Assembly (NCBI GenBank): GCA_913060975.1
Contig: CAJXVC010000002.1
Coordinates: 310,001-374,000, forward strand
Reading direction: 5' to 3'
DNA length: 64,000 bases
Source of the DNA: an uncultured Gammaproteobacteria bacterium
GTDB taxonomy: Bacteria > Pseudomonadota > Gammaproteobacteria > Pseudomonadales > Pseudohongiellaceae
Of this stretch, positions 55,386 through 64,000 are shown in pieces. The notes under the pieces were generated by a model. The model was not told where the DNA came from, did no database searches, and saw nothing but the letters and a program-made list of their open reading frames with translations. A program made the translations under genes and the position numbers. Every line of letters begins with the position of its first letter. Position 1 is the first letter of the stretch.

Positions 55386-57647
55386 TCAGCTGCCTTTCTT
55401 CACTACTTCAACATGATCTACATTCTGGAAGCCACGCGGTAGTTTGTTACCACGGCGGCCGCGCTCACCACGATAGTGCTCAAGATCAGCCGGCTTCAAA
55501 TTATGATGCCGCTTACCGGCATGAATCGTTAGTGTATCTTCTGTAGTCAACACAGCTAGCGCAACGACAAACTCTATACGGTCTGCAACGCGCGCCGTTG
55601 GGATGCTGATTATCTTGTTACCCTTGCCCTTGCCCAGTCGCGGCAGCTCACTCAATGGGAACATCAACATCCGCCCCTCATTGGTGATGGCAACGATAAG
55701 TTCTCCCTCGTAGTCGGCAACCATAGTAGCCGGCAGAACTTTCGCGCCCTTGGGCAAGCGCAGAATGGCTTTGCCGGACTTGTTCTTGCTGATCAAATCC
55801 CCGACCTTGGCAACAAAGCCGTAGCCGGCATCGGAGGCCAGCAATACGTCCTTGTTATCTTCGCCAATCACTACACCTTCAAAAGTCGCACCGGATGGTG
55901 GATTAACCTTGCCGGTTACTGGCTCGCCCATACCTCGTGCCGATGGCAGCGAATGCGCGGGCAGGGAATAAGCCCTGCCTGTGGAGTCCATAAAAATCGC
56001 AGCCTGATTGCTCTTGCCGCGCGCAGCGAGTTTGAAACTGTCACCGGACTTGTATTGCAATGCCGTCGGGTCAACGTCATGCCCCTTGGCTGCGCGCATC
56101 CAGCCACGGCTGGAAAGGACTACGGTGACTGGTTCTGTAGACATGATTTCGGTTTCGCTGAAAGCTTTGGCTTCCTCGCGCTGAACCAATGGCGTACGGC
56201 GTGCATCGCCAAATTTCTCCGCATCAGCCTTGATTTCTTTTTTAATAAACGTCTTCAGGCGGGTGGCTGACTTGAGCAGTTGTTCCAGTGTTTTACGTTC
56301 ATCAGCGAGTTCTTTTTGCTCAGTCTTGATCTTGATTTCTTCGAGCTTGGCCAATTGCCGCAAACGCAACTCGAGGATCGCTTCTGCCTGGGTTTCGGTA
56401 AGCTTGAACGCCTTCATCAACGCGGGCTTGGGTTTGTCTTCGGTGCGGATGACCTTGATTACTTCGTCAATATTCAGGAATGCAATCAACAAGCCATCGA
56501 GAATATGCAGACGATCTATGATCTTGTCGAGTCGCGTCTGTAAGCGACGGCGCACCGTGACTGTACGAAACTGCAGCCACTCGGTTATCAGCGTGGCCAG
56601 ATCTTTGACTTGCGGCCGCTTGTTGATGCCGATCATATTGAAGTTGGCGCGGTAGTTCTTCTCCAGATCTGTCGTCACAAATAAATGCGACATGACCCCA
56701 TCGTAATCAACTCGATTCGAACGCGGCACGATGACAATACGTGTCGGATTCTCATGATCAGACTCGTCACGAAGATCGACTACCATAGGTAGTTTCTTCT
56801 TGTTCATCTGATTGGCGATCTGCTCCAATACCTTGGAGCCGGAAACCTGATAAGGCAGAGCGGTAATGACAATTTCCCCGCTCTCGATAGTATATGCCGC
56901 GCGCGCCTTTAAACTGCCGCGGCCGGTTTTGTAGAGCTCGAGAATTTCTTCTCTTGGTGTAATGAGTTCTGCCTCGGTCGGGAAATCCGGGCCTTGAACA
57001 AATTCACAAAGGTCGTCAACAGTCGCTTTAGGGTTGTCCAGCATATGGACACAGGCATCGGCGACTTCGCGCAGATTGTGCGGCGGAATATCGGTAGCCA
57101 TACCAACCGCGATGCCACTACCGCCGTTCAACAAGACATTGGGCAAGCGCGCCGGCAAGATCTCTGGCTCATCCATCGTGCCGTCAAAATTCGGCTTCCA
57201 ATCGACAGTGCCCTGACCTAACTCACCGAGTAAGACATCGGCGTAACCTCGCAAACGGGATTCGGTATAACGCATGGCCGCGAAGGATTTCGGATCGTCC
57301 TGGGAACCCCAGTTGCCTTGACCATCAACCAATGGATAGCGATAGGTGAACGGCTGGGCCATCAAGACCATCGCCTCGTAGCAAGCCGAATCGCCATGGG
57401 GGTGGAACTTGCCAATGACGTCGCCGATTGTTCGGGCTGACTTTTTGAACTTGGCCGAAGCCTTCAGTCCCAGCTCCGACATAGCGTAGACAATACGTCG
57501 CTGTACGGGTTTGAGCCCGTCTCCCAGGCTGGGCAGAGCACGGTCATTGATTACGTACATCGAGTAGTTGAGGTAGGCCTGCTGCGTATAGCTACGCAAG
57601 GCCAGTTGTTCTACTCCGTCCTCGTTGACGATGATTTCTTCATTCAT
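55386..57647 (-). CDS. parC: DNA topoisomerase IV subunit A
   Basis: A 753-residue ParC that cuts and rejoins DNA to separate linked daughter chromosomes. The breakage Tyr is Tyr127 in [10 protein letters not shown]; the quinolone region [15 protein letters not shown] keeps Ser87 and Glu91 (E. coli Ser80/Glu84), the sensitive form. C-terminal beta-pinwheel blocks ([20 protein letters not shown]) are present. The frame extends to 57701, but [15 protein letters not shown] at 57647 matches family starts. parE is 90 bases upstream on the same strand. Confidence 0.96.
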   Translation of the reverse strand: MNEEIIVNEDGVEQLALRSYTQQAYLNYSMYVINDRALPSLGDGLKPVQRRIVYAMSELGLKASAKFKKSARTIGDVIGKFHPHGDSACYEAMVLMAQPFTYRYPLVDGQGNWGSQDDPKSFAAMRYTESRLRGYADVLLGELGQGTVDWKPNFDGTMDEPEILPARLPNVLLNGGSGIAVGMATDIPPHNLREVADACVHMLDNPKATVDDLCEFVQGPDFPTEAELITPREEILELYKTGRGSLKARAAYTIESGEIVITALPYQVSGSKVLEQIANQMNKKKLPMVVDLRDESDHENPTRIVIVPRSNRVDYDGVMSHLFVTTDLEKNYRANFNMIGINKRPQVKDLATLITEWLQFRTVTVRRRLQTRLDKIIDRLHILDGLLIAFLNIDEVIKVIRTEDKPKPALMKAFKLTETQAEAILELRLRQLAKLEEIKIKTEQKELADERKTLEQLLKSATRLKTFIKKEIKADAEKFGDARRTPLVQREEAKAFSETEIMSTEPVTVVLSSRGWMRAAKGHDVDPTALQYKSGDSFKLAARGKSNQAAIFMDSTGRAYSLPAHSLPSARGMGEPVTGKVNPPSGATFEGVVIGEDNKDVLLASDAGYGFVAKVGDLISKNKSGKAILRLPKGAKVLPATMVADYEGELIVAITNEGRMLMFPLSELPRLGKGKGNKIISIPTARVADRIEFVVALAVLTTEDTLTIHAGKRHHNLKPADLEHYRGERGRRGNKLPRGFQNVDHVEVVKKGS

Positions 57648-57737
57648 AATGCGTTTTCTTGTCTGGATGAATTCTAAAAAGGGTGCCAGTCTATTGGACA
57701 ATTGGCGATCTTGGCTGTCTGGTTCGACCTATCAGAC

Positions 57738-59660
57738 TTATTCCACCAGCTCTGCTTTATTGCCGCTGTCTTCCAGCCACGCTTTACGGTCCGAAGCGCG
57801 ATTTTTCGCCAGCAATAAATCCATGGTCTGGAAAGTACTCTTCTTTGTATTGGCCATGGGATTTTCTTCCAGAGTCAATTGCACCAAACGGCGGGTATCT
57901 CTGGCCATCGTTGTTTCACGCAGCTGGATGGGGTTCATTTCGCCCAGTCCCTTGAAGCGCTGCACATTGATCTTGCCGGTTTTCTTTTCCGTGGCGATGC
58001 GATCCAGAATACCGTTCTTCTCAGCCTCGTCAGTAGCGTAGTAAACGTCTTTGCCTACATCAATACGATACAGCGGTGGCATGGCGACATAGACATGACC
58101 GGCGGCGACGACGGCATGAAAATGTTTCACAAACAGCGCACACAGCAGGGTAGCGATATGCAACCCATCCGAGTCAGCATCGGCCAGAATACAAATCTTG
58201 CCATAGCGCAGGCCATCGATATCCGGCGTGCCGGGATCAACACCCAATGCGATAGCGATATCGTGCACTGCCTGCGAGGCCAGAATTTCGCCGGAATCGA
58301 CTTCCCAGGTATTCATGATCTTGCCGCGCAGCGGCATGATGGCCTGAAACTCCCGGTCTCGAGCTTGCTTGGCCGAACCACCGGCAGAGTCACCTTCGAC
58401 CAGAAACAGCTCGCCGGACATGACATCCTGGGTCGAGCAATCGGCCAGCTTGCCAGGTAGCGCCGGCCCGGAGGTAATCTTCTTGCGAGCCACTTTTTTG
58501 CTCGCCCGCAACCGGTTCTGGGCATTGTTGATACACAGTTCGGCAATCGCCTCGGCTTCGGCAGTGTGCTGATTGAGCCAGAAACTGAATGCGTCTTTGA
58601 CGACGCCGGACACAAACACTGCACATTGCCGTGAAGAGAGGCGTTCCTTGGTTTGGCCTGAGAATTGTGGTTCCTGTAGCTTGGAGGACAGCACGAAGCA
58701 GCACTTTTCCCAGACATCCTCAGGTGACAGTTTCAGACCACGTGGCAACAGATTGCGAAATTCGCAGAATTCCCGCAGCGCATCCAGCAAGCCGGTGCGC
58801 AGACCACTGACGTGGGTGCCACCCAGCGGGGTAGGGATAAGGTTCACATAGCTTTCACCCGTGATCTCACCGCCCTCGGGGAGCCACTGCACAGCCCAGT
58901 CCGCCGCCTCGTCGTTACCTTGCACCGAACCCACGAACGGTTCCTTGGGCAGGGTTTCGAAGCCTTCTGTGGCCTGAATCAGGTAGTCGGTCAGACCTTC
59001 CTGGTAACACCACTCGTCACTTTGGGACTTGTCCTTGCTGACGGTATTGTCATTAAAAATGACTCGCAAGCCGGAACACAGAACGGCTTTGGCGCGCAGG
59101 ACGTGCTTGAGCTTGGGAATGGAAATTTTCGCAGAATCGAAGTATTTCTCATCCGGCAAAAACTTCACTGTGGTGCCGGTATTGCGTTGCCCAACCTTGT
59201 CGATGACTTTCAGCTCAGTCGCCTTGTTGCCATCCTTGAACGACATGTGGTGGACTTTGCCATCCCGTTTGACCGTCACCTCCAATTGCTTGGAGAGCGC
59301 GTTGACCACGGAAACACCGACGCCATGCAAGCCACCAGAATACTGATAGTTCTTGTTGGAGAACTTACCTCCGGCGTGTAATCGGGTGAGAATCAGCTCC
59401 ACACCGCTGACTTTTTCACCTTTGTGTTTATCGACCGGCATGCCACGGCCATCGTCACTAACTTCGATGGTCCCGTCTTTATTCAAGTCGAGTGTCAGGG
59501 TGCTGGCATGACCGGCAAGGGCTTCATCGACGCTGTTGTCGATGACTTCCTGGATCAGGTGGTTGGGGCGTGTTGTATCTGTGTACATGCCGGGGCGCTT
59601 GCGAACCGGGTCTAGCCCGGTTAACACTTCAATCGCATCGGCGTTGTAATTATTGCTCAT
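57738..59660 (-). CDS. parE: DNA topoisomerase IV subunit B
   Basis: A 640-residue ParE, the ATPase subunit of topoisomerase IV. GHKL ATP site: EVIDNSVDEALAGHA, VSDDGRGMPVDKH and GGLHGVGVSVVNALS. Toprim domain: ELFLVEGDSAGGSAKQARDRE, and ADADSDGLHIATLL. The C-terminus has RFKGLGEMNPIQLRETTM. Length matches the family. It is followed on the minus strand by parC. Confidence 0.96.
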   Translation of the reverse strand: MSNNYNADAIEVLTGLDPVRKRPGMYTDTTRPNHLIQEVIDNSVDEALAGHASTLTLDLNKDGTIEVSDDGRGMPVDKHKGEKVSGVELILTRLHAGGKFSNKNYQYSGGLHGVGVSVVNALSKQLEVTVKRDGKVHHMSFKDGNKATELKVIDKVGQRNTGTTVKFLPDEKYFDSAKISIPKLKHVLRAKAVLCSGLRVIFNDNTVSKDKSQSDEWCYQEGLTDYLIQATEGFETLPKEPFVGSVQGNDEAADWAVQWLPEGGEITGESYVNLIPTPLGGTHVSGLRTGLLDALREFCEFRNLLPRGLKLSPEDVWEKCCFVLSSKLQEPQFSGQTKERLSSRQCAVFVSGVVKDAFSFWLNQHTAEAEAIAELCINNAQNRLRASKKVARKKITSGPALPGKLADCSTQDVMSGELFLVEGDSAGGSAKQARDREFQAIMPLRGKIMNTWEVDSGEILASQAVHDIAIALGVDPGTPDIDGLRYGKICILADADSDGLHIATLLCALFVKHFHAVVAAGHVYVAMPPLYRIDVGKDVYYATDEAEKNGILDRIATEKKTGKINVQRFKGLGEMNPIQLRETTMARDTRRLVQLTLEENPMANTKKSTFQTMDLLLAKNRASDRKAWLEDSGNKAELVE

Positions 59661-59707
59661 GGGGTACTTACTACGAGGTTAATGTGTGACGTCTGCTGGA
59701 TAGTATT

Positions 59708-60304
59708 TTATCGCACAGAACCGCCAATTCTTGATAGTAGGAATTGTATCGCTTGCGGCAGTTCAAGGTGAAAATTTTCGAAACTGTGGTCGCCGTCTTC
59801 ATGGACAATACAGTGTGACTCGCCGTAAAGCGATAGCGCGCGACGATAGTCCAGCACCTCATCGTGCTTTTGCAGATAAACCTGATAGTTTTCAGGCTGT
59901 CCGATCTCAGTCGGTGCCAATTCTGCAAGTTCCCGCACGTGTTCCGGCGTCACCGAGTGGAGCGTATCCGAATGGTAATTACGGTGCTCGCCCACGTATT
60001 GCTGCCAGTAATCGTGGGGGCGCACCGCCGGATTGATTAAAACTGCCGGGGCCCGACAATGTTCGGCCATACAGCTTGCATAAAAACCGCCCAGCGAACT
60101 GCCAATAAACGCCAGTTTATCATGACCGGCCACGCGCTTCTGCAACGTATTGATGGTCGCCAGTGGACTGCTATCCAATTGCGGTATAAACAGATTGTCA
60201 GCCAATCCCAGTGACGTAGCATAGGCGAGAGTCTGGCGGGCTTTTTTGGACTGGGGGGAACTCAGAAATCCATGCAGATAAACAATAAGTAGTGCGTCCG
60301 ACAT
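59708..60304 (-). CDS. yqiA: YqiA/YcfP family esterase
   Basis: A 198-residue alpha/beta hydrolase. IVYLHGFLSSPQSKKARQTL forms the oxyanion loop, GSSLGGFYASCMAEH holds the nucleophilic Ser near residue 70, and DGDHSFENF the His. E. coli YqiA hydrolyses short-chain and palmitoyl-CoA esters. The ATG shares one base with the cpdA stop (TGATG). The order cpdA-yqiA-parE is conserved with E. coli. Confidence 0.92.
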   Translation of the reverse strand: MSDALLIVYLHGFLSSPQSKKARQTLAYATSLGLADNLFIPQLDSSPLATINTLQKRVAGHDKLAFIGSSLGGFYASCMAEHCRAPAVLINPAVRPHDYWQQYVGEHRNYHSDTLHSVTPEHVRELAELAPTEIGQPENYQVYLQKHDEVLDYRRALSLYGESHCIVHEDGDHSFENFHLELPQAIQFLLSRIGGSVR

Positions 60305-61134
60305 CAATAACCAGTGCTATCCATGTCCGCACTCAGGTCGCTGGCAATACGGTGCACTTCTGTCTTGATCTCGCCGTTACTGAACAATTCCATAGACCGA
60401 TAACCGGGCTTGGTCTCATCCAATGTGAAGTGGGCAACATCGGGTTTGAACTGGATACAGGTAGAGGGTGTGCAGATACAGCGAATTCCACGGTGATCGA
60501 AATCCAGTTCCTGATGCACATGACCATAGACAACGCATTTCACCTTGGGGTATTGACCAACCGTTTCAAAAAACCGATCACCATCTTGAAGGCCAATGTC
60601 CCGCATCCAATCAGCATTACCTTTGACAGGATTATGGTGTAGACACAGCAGGCAATGGTCGACCGAAGCGTCACTGTCCGCCACGCTCAGACACTCATTC
60701 AGAAAATCATACTCGTTCTTGTCAATCCGCCCATGCACCTGGCCTGCCACACTACTGTTGAGAAAAACAATAAGCCAGTTATTAATTTGCACTTTCTTAT
60801 CGGCAACTGAGGTATCAGCGACACTGGATTCACTACTAACTGAATCCATTAATTGTGCATTATCGTGATTACCAGGAACCCAGGTAAGTGGCGTATCAAG
60901 CTCTTGCATTTTTTCCAGGAAATACTCATAGGCATCCTTCGAACCATCCTGCGCAATATCGCCAGTGGCCAAAATGAAATCCAACTGTGGTTGATTAGCC
61001 TGTAACAGTTTTACTACTTGTTCCAGGCTTTGCTGCGTATTCATCTTTAGCAGGGTGCCAGAGGCATTACCGTAAAGATGCGTATCAGTAATTTGAACCA
61101 GCCGAATGGGATCTTGTGTAGTCAGCAAGGTCAT
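60304..61134 (-). CDS. cpdA: 3',5'-cyclic-AMP phosphodiesterase CpdA
   Basis: A 276-residue calcineurin-like metallophosphatase that degrades cAMP. Metal ligands: VQITDTHLYG, ILATGDIAQDGS, WVPGNHDNAQLM, LCLHHNPVKGN and CVVYGHVHQEL. The frame runs to 61218, but the extra N-terminus has no family similarity; ATG 61134 gives TLLTTQDPIRLVQITDTH. It sits in the yqiB-cpdA-yqiA-parE run. Confidence 0.94.
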   Translation of the reverse strand: MTLLTTQDPIRLVQITDTHLYGNASGTLLKMNTQQSLEQVVKLLQANQPQLDFILATGDIAQDGSKDAYEYFLEKMQELDTPLTWVPGNHDNAQLMDSVSSESSVADTSVADKKVQINNWLIVFLNSSVAGQVHGRIDKNEYDFLNECLSVADSDASVDHCLLCLHHNPVKGNADWMRDIGLQDGDRFFETVGQYPKVKCVVYGHVHQELDFDHRGIRCICTPSTCIQFKPDVAHFTLDETKPGYRSMELFSNGEIKTEVHRIASDLSADMDSTGY

Positions 61135-61151
61135 GATTGATGGACACGGTC

Positions 61152-61721
61152 TCAGTGACTGTAAACGAGATTTGGCGCAGTCAGACTTCGACCCACCTCG
61201 AGGCAATGTGTCAGCCATTCACCCAGAAACCTGTTGACCTGCATTTTCTCATCAGGCTGATACATCTGAGGATTCGGGCGTGTATAACGAGCTTTGAGAT
61301 GACGGTGCCCCTGGTAAGAGACGACCTCTGCCGTGTTGGCGTCATGATAGACCCGAACCAGCATAGAGGGGTTTGTCATCCATTTCTTGAATTCAGGGCG
61401 CTGCACAATCTCAAGTGTTGACGTATATTTGAACGCTTCGAGCACTCTGATAGCGACTGTGACTTTCTCACCACCATCATCAAGGTCTGCGATATAAAAT
61501 TCCTTGCGCAAACCTTCGAGCATTTTCTCTGGCTCTTTGCTTAGATCACTGAGTTGATCACCAATCGGGGATTCAAAAATCTCATTGCTCAGATCAAGTT
61601 CGGCAAAGGAACAGTCGCGGTAGGCACTCAGCTGCGGAACCAACTTCAGAATGCGAATGTAATTGGCATCACATTCGGCCATCTGTTTAATGAGATCCAC
61701 ACTGTAATTCTTCTTCGCCAT
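61152..61721 (-). CDS. yqiB: DUF1249 family protein YqiB
   Basis: A 189-residue soluble protein of the YqiB/DUF1249 family: DLIKQMAECDANYIRILKLVP at the N-terminus, TSTLEIVQRPEFKKW, RVYHDANTAEVVSYQGHR and YPQPD-like MYQPDEKMQVNRFLGEWL. Function is unknown; it always neighbours cpdA. An open frame continues 18 bases before cpdA begins. Confidence 0.92.
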   Translation of the reverse strand: MAKKNYSVDLIKQMAECDANYIRILKLVPQLSAYRDCSFAELDLSNEIFESPIGDQLSDLSKEPEKMLEGLRKEFYIADLDDGGEKVTVAIRVLEAFKYTSTLEIVQRPEFKKWMTNPSMLVRVYHDANTAEVVSYQGHRHLKARYTRPNPQMYQPDEKMQVNRFLGEWLTHCLEVGRSLTAPNLVYSH

Positions 61722-62009
61722 GATTCCGATTTCTACCTCGATTTTCCGGCTCGTTCATTATAAAACGTGCGCGGCTTCATTCATTGTGTTCGCAATCTGG
61801 CGATTGCTTAATCAACATCGGACACTTCAGGTTATCCTACAGCTACCAAATTCGGGATAGGCACTGCTGAATTCTGTTTGGTGTCTCAAAATACGGTGTG
61901 CTGCACTACAATCGGTCAGTATTGCTGTAGATGCAGCCAAGCTGCATTCAATACTCGACTACTCATTGTAACCAAATAGGCTGAATTTGCGAGTTTTTGT
62001 CAGAGTCGC

Positions 62010-62630
62010 TCAGGACCAGCGCTTCTGCAGATCCGCCTTGTTAAGTGCCAGCCACTGCAAGGCAATAATGGACATTGCATTGTTGATAGATCCGGCTTGC
62101 AAACCGGCCATGGCTTCCTCATAGGACAGTATCACAACTTCGATGTCCTCATGCTCGTGCGCAAGGCCAAACACGCCGCCAGCTGTGCTACTGTCGACTC
62201 GGCCACAATATAACGTGACATTTTCGTTGCTTGCCCCCGGACTATTGTAATAGTCACAAATTCGCAGCAAATCCACGGGCTCGATATTGGCTTCCTCCAG
62301 GGATTCACGATGCGCTACTGCTTCGGCCGATTCAGCCGTATCAATCAAGCCAGCCACTAACTCCAGCAGCCAGGGTGAACCAGGCTCATGCAATACACCG
62401 ACGCGAAACTGGCGCACCATCACTATGGCATCGCGATCGGGGTCAAATAGCAGCACGCCCACGGCATGATCTTTGAGCAAGACTTCCCGATCCATGGGCT
62501 CGCTCCAGCCACCTGCAAACAATTTATGCCTGAGGCGTAATTTGTCCAGCCGCAACCAACCCTTGTGGCAGGTCTCAGAGGACAATATTTCCACATCCTG
62601 CGCTGTGAATTGATCAGACCCGGAACTCAT
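62010..62630 (-). CDS. nudF: ADP-ribose diphosphatase NudF
   Basis: A 206-residue Nudix hydrolase that splits ADP-ribose into AMP and ribose 5-phosphate. The Nudix box GLIDTAESAEAVAHRESLEEANI fits GX5EX7REUXEEXGU apart from the last Gly (Asn here). EQVRVGVL-like MVRQFRVGVLHEPGSPWLLEL and the C-terminal MSIIALQWLALN are typical. A 288-bp spacer separates it from yqiB; tolC, its usual divergent neighbour, is absent. Confidence 0.92.
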   Translation of the reverse strand: MSSGSDQFTAQDVEILSSETCHKGWLRLDKLRLRHKLFAGGWSEPMDREVLLKDHAVGVLLFDPDRDAIVMVRQFRVGVLHEPGSPWLLELVAGLIDTAESAEAVAHRESLEEANIEPVDLLRICDYYNSPGASNENVTLYCGRVDSSTAGGVFGLAHEHEDIEVVILSYEEAMAGLQAGSINNAMSIIALQWLALNKADLQKRWS

Positions 62631-62833
62631 TCAGACTAAAAAACTTGGCGATAGGCGCAACAATAACCCGGCTTCTGCACCGATTTGCAGGCAATCACTA
62701 TCATTGCGCGCGATGATTGTAAGATTGCAGCCAATGCCGGCAGGTAATTGCGATATGAGTGACTGCCGTCTCCCCAAAAGAGCAAGGGAAAACGGCCGTC
62801 GGTTACTGGCGTGGGCATGGCTGCACATGCGGA

Positions 62834-63112
62834 TTAGCTCCGGCTGGTGACTTCCAGCAAATGATAGCCAAACTGGGTTTTTACCGGGCCCTGCAGCGTG
62901 TTTACGTCGGCGCTGAACACGACCTTGTCGAACTCTTTTACCATCATACCCGGACCAAACTGGCCGAGATCTCCACCCTGCGCCTTGGATGGGCAGTTGG
63001 AATGCGCCTTGGCGACATCGGCGAAATCTTCACCGCCGTCGATGCGTTCCTTGAGTTGCAGACACTCTTCTTCCGTGTCCACCAAAATATGTCTTGCGCT
63101 TGCTACTGTCAT
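62834..63112 (-). CDS. ppiC: peptidyl-prolyl cis-trans isomerase, parvulin type
   Basis: A 92-residue single-domain parvulin. ASARHILVDTEEECLQLKER, DFADVAKAHSNCPSKAQGGDLGQFGPGMMVKEFD and VKTQFGYHLLEVTSRS cover the whole fold and match E. coli PpiC in length. GGAG precedes ATG by eight bases. It is cytoplasmic (no signal peptide). Confidence 0.95.
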   Translation of the reverse strand: MTVASARHILVDTEEECLQLKERIDGGEDFADVAKAHSNCPSKAQGGDLGQFGPGMMVKEFDKVVFSADVNTLQGPVKTQFGYHLLEVTSRS

Positions 63113-63284
63113 AGTAAAATCTCCAAAATACAGCTGTGTTAATTATGCCCCAATTGTCGGTGCAGAGACACCGCCATTAGCCATACGTTATAATCCCTGA
63201 TCGAACAGCCATTGTCGGCAAGGAACGCCCGATGATGTTTTCATAACCACCCGGTTTTACTCTTGATTTATTTTCGGAGATGCC

Positions 63285-63860
63285 ATGCCATTGCCTGAAG
63301 CAGTGCCTCGCAAACACCTGCACACCCGCGCAATTGATTATCGCGGATTCCAGCGCGAAGACGGAATGTGGGATATCGAAGCACACATGACCGATACCAA
63401 GTCCTATGCCTTTAACAATGACTGGCGAGGCGAAGTGGCTGTGGGTGAACCACTCCATGAAATGTTGTTACGGGTGACCATCGATAATAATTTTGAGATT
63501 CGTGATGTCATTGCTGTCACTGACAACAGTCCTTTTGCCATGTGCCCGAATATTGCGCCAAATTACAAAGCACTGGTTGGCATTCGCATGGGTGCCGGTT
63601 GGCGCAAAGCTATTCGCCAGAAAGTCGGTGGCACTGAAGGCTGCACTCATTTGACTGAACTGTTATTTCCAATGGCTACAGTGGCCATGCAAACAATCTG
63701 GCCCATTCTCAAACAGCATCGCAAAGCGGCCAGTGGTGGTAAAGACGGCAGCGACAAGAAGAGTCAGCGGCCACAGATTCTTGACACCTGCCATGCCTGG
63801 TCTACTGAATCTCCAGTTGTGAAGAAATATGAAAATGAGTGGTATACCGGCGACGATTAG
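63285..63860 (+). CDS. DUF2889 domain-containing protein
   Basis: A 191-residue protein with RKHLHTRAIDYRGFQREDGMWDIEAHMTDTKSY, AVTDNSPFAMCPNIAPNYKALVG and GTEGCTHLTELLFPMATVA, the hallmarks of DUF2889. The family's function is unknown; members occur beside acyl-CoA or aromatic metabolism genes in some genomes. It is divergent from ppiC, with 172 bp between. Confidence 0.92.
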   Translation: MPLPEAVPRKHLHTRAIDYRGFQREDGMWDIEAHMTDTKSYAFNNDWRGEVAVGEPLHEMLLRVTIDNNFEIRDVIAVTDNSPFAMCPNIAPNYKALVGIRMGAGWRKAIRQKVGGTEGCTHLTELLFPMATVAMQTIWPILKQHRKAASGGKDGSDKKSQRPQILDTCHAWSTESPVVKKYENEWYTGDD

Positions 63861-63896
63861 ATCCTTGCGTCGCCATGCAAGATTGCCAGTGAGTAA

Positions 63897-64000
63897 CTAC
63901 TTGTAGAACAGCGGAATAACCACCGTCACCACAACACCTTCCCGGTCAGTGCGATTGTCGGCACGAATCTGGCCACCGTGGAAATCAGTAATCAAGCGAG
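63897..64000 (-). CDS. C-terminal end of a sensor histidine kinase (partial)
   Basis: Only about 33 residues are inside the window: RLITDFHGGQIRADNRTD then GVVVTVVIPLFYK and a TAG stop. This is the end of a GHKL ATPase domain, with the G-G-x-I and final V-x-I-P-L strand seen in two-component kinases. The gene continues past the right edge, so sensor and identity are unknown. Confidence 0.6.
   Translation of the reverse strand, partial: RLITDFHGGQIRADNRTDREGVVVTVVIPLFYK

Overview
The window looks like chromosomal DNA from a marine-type gammaproteobacterium. The evidence is conserved gammaproteobacterial gene order in several places: parC / parE-yqiA-cpdA-yqiB-nudF, pepP-ubiH with ubiI nearby, TIGR02449-zapA-6S RNA-ygfA, and efp-epmA beside epmB. 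A monomeric NADP isocitrate dehydrogenase, a TorF-type porin, several c-type cytochromes and many secreted or lipidated proteins fit an aerobic, ubiquinone-using, heterotrophic Gram-negative. I cannot fix the genus. I see no tRNA, rRNA, CRISPR array, prophage or insertion sequence.

Layout. Positions 1-5.9 kb hold an envelope export set: an MMPL/RND permease, a LolA-like periplasmic protein, an outer-membrane barrel and a TetR regulator. Positions 6-15.9 kb hold the ubiquinone hydroxylases ubiI and ubiH with pepP on the minus strand. They are separated by a plus-strand block of MaoC, DUF1499, BlaI, M56 peptidase, TonB and a TPR gene broken by one in-frame stop. zapA, 6S RNA and ygfA follow. 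Positions 16-25.4 kb hold a split SOS mutasome: imuA-imuB and dnaE2 face each other, each with its own near-perfect LexA box, around a run of small genes (ArsR, AHSA1-like, VOC, cytochrome c, DUF1059, ABM, DUF1272). A 30-residue membrane peptide missed by length cut-offs lies upstream of imuA.

Positions 25.5-45.7 kb are the accessory part: TorF porin, a YfcG-like GST, an M13 peptidase with an N-acyl-D-amino-acid deacylase, an ABC-2 transporter behind overlapping hairpins, a six-unit 20-bp tandem repeat, three cytochrome genes (one of them in the SOS region), and a two-gene operon joining an NqrB/RnfD-like membrane protein with a cysteine-paired Sel1 tail to a formylglycine-generating-enzyme-like protein. 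Positions 45.8-64 kb are mostly core genes: icd, a D-amino-acid transaminase, the EF-P beta-lysylation set, two degenerate signalling proteins (GGDEF/EAL and an AhpA-type sensor with a cyclase-like domain), topoisomerase IV, cpdA, nudF, ppiC, a DUF2889 protein, and the end of a histidine kinase at the right edge.

The points most worth a second look are the NqrB/RnfD-Sel1 plus SUMF1 operon, the BlaI/M56/TonB module with its operator and broken TPR gene, the split SOS mutasome, the degenerate AhpA-cyclase sensor, and the 20-bp repeat array.
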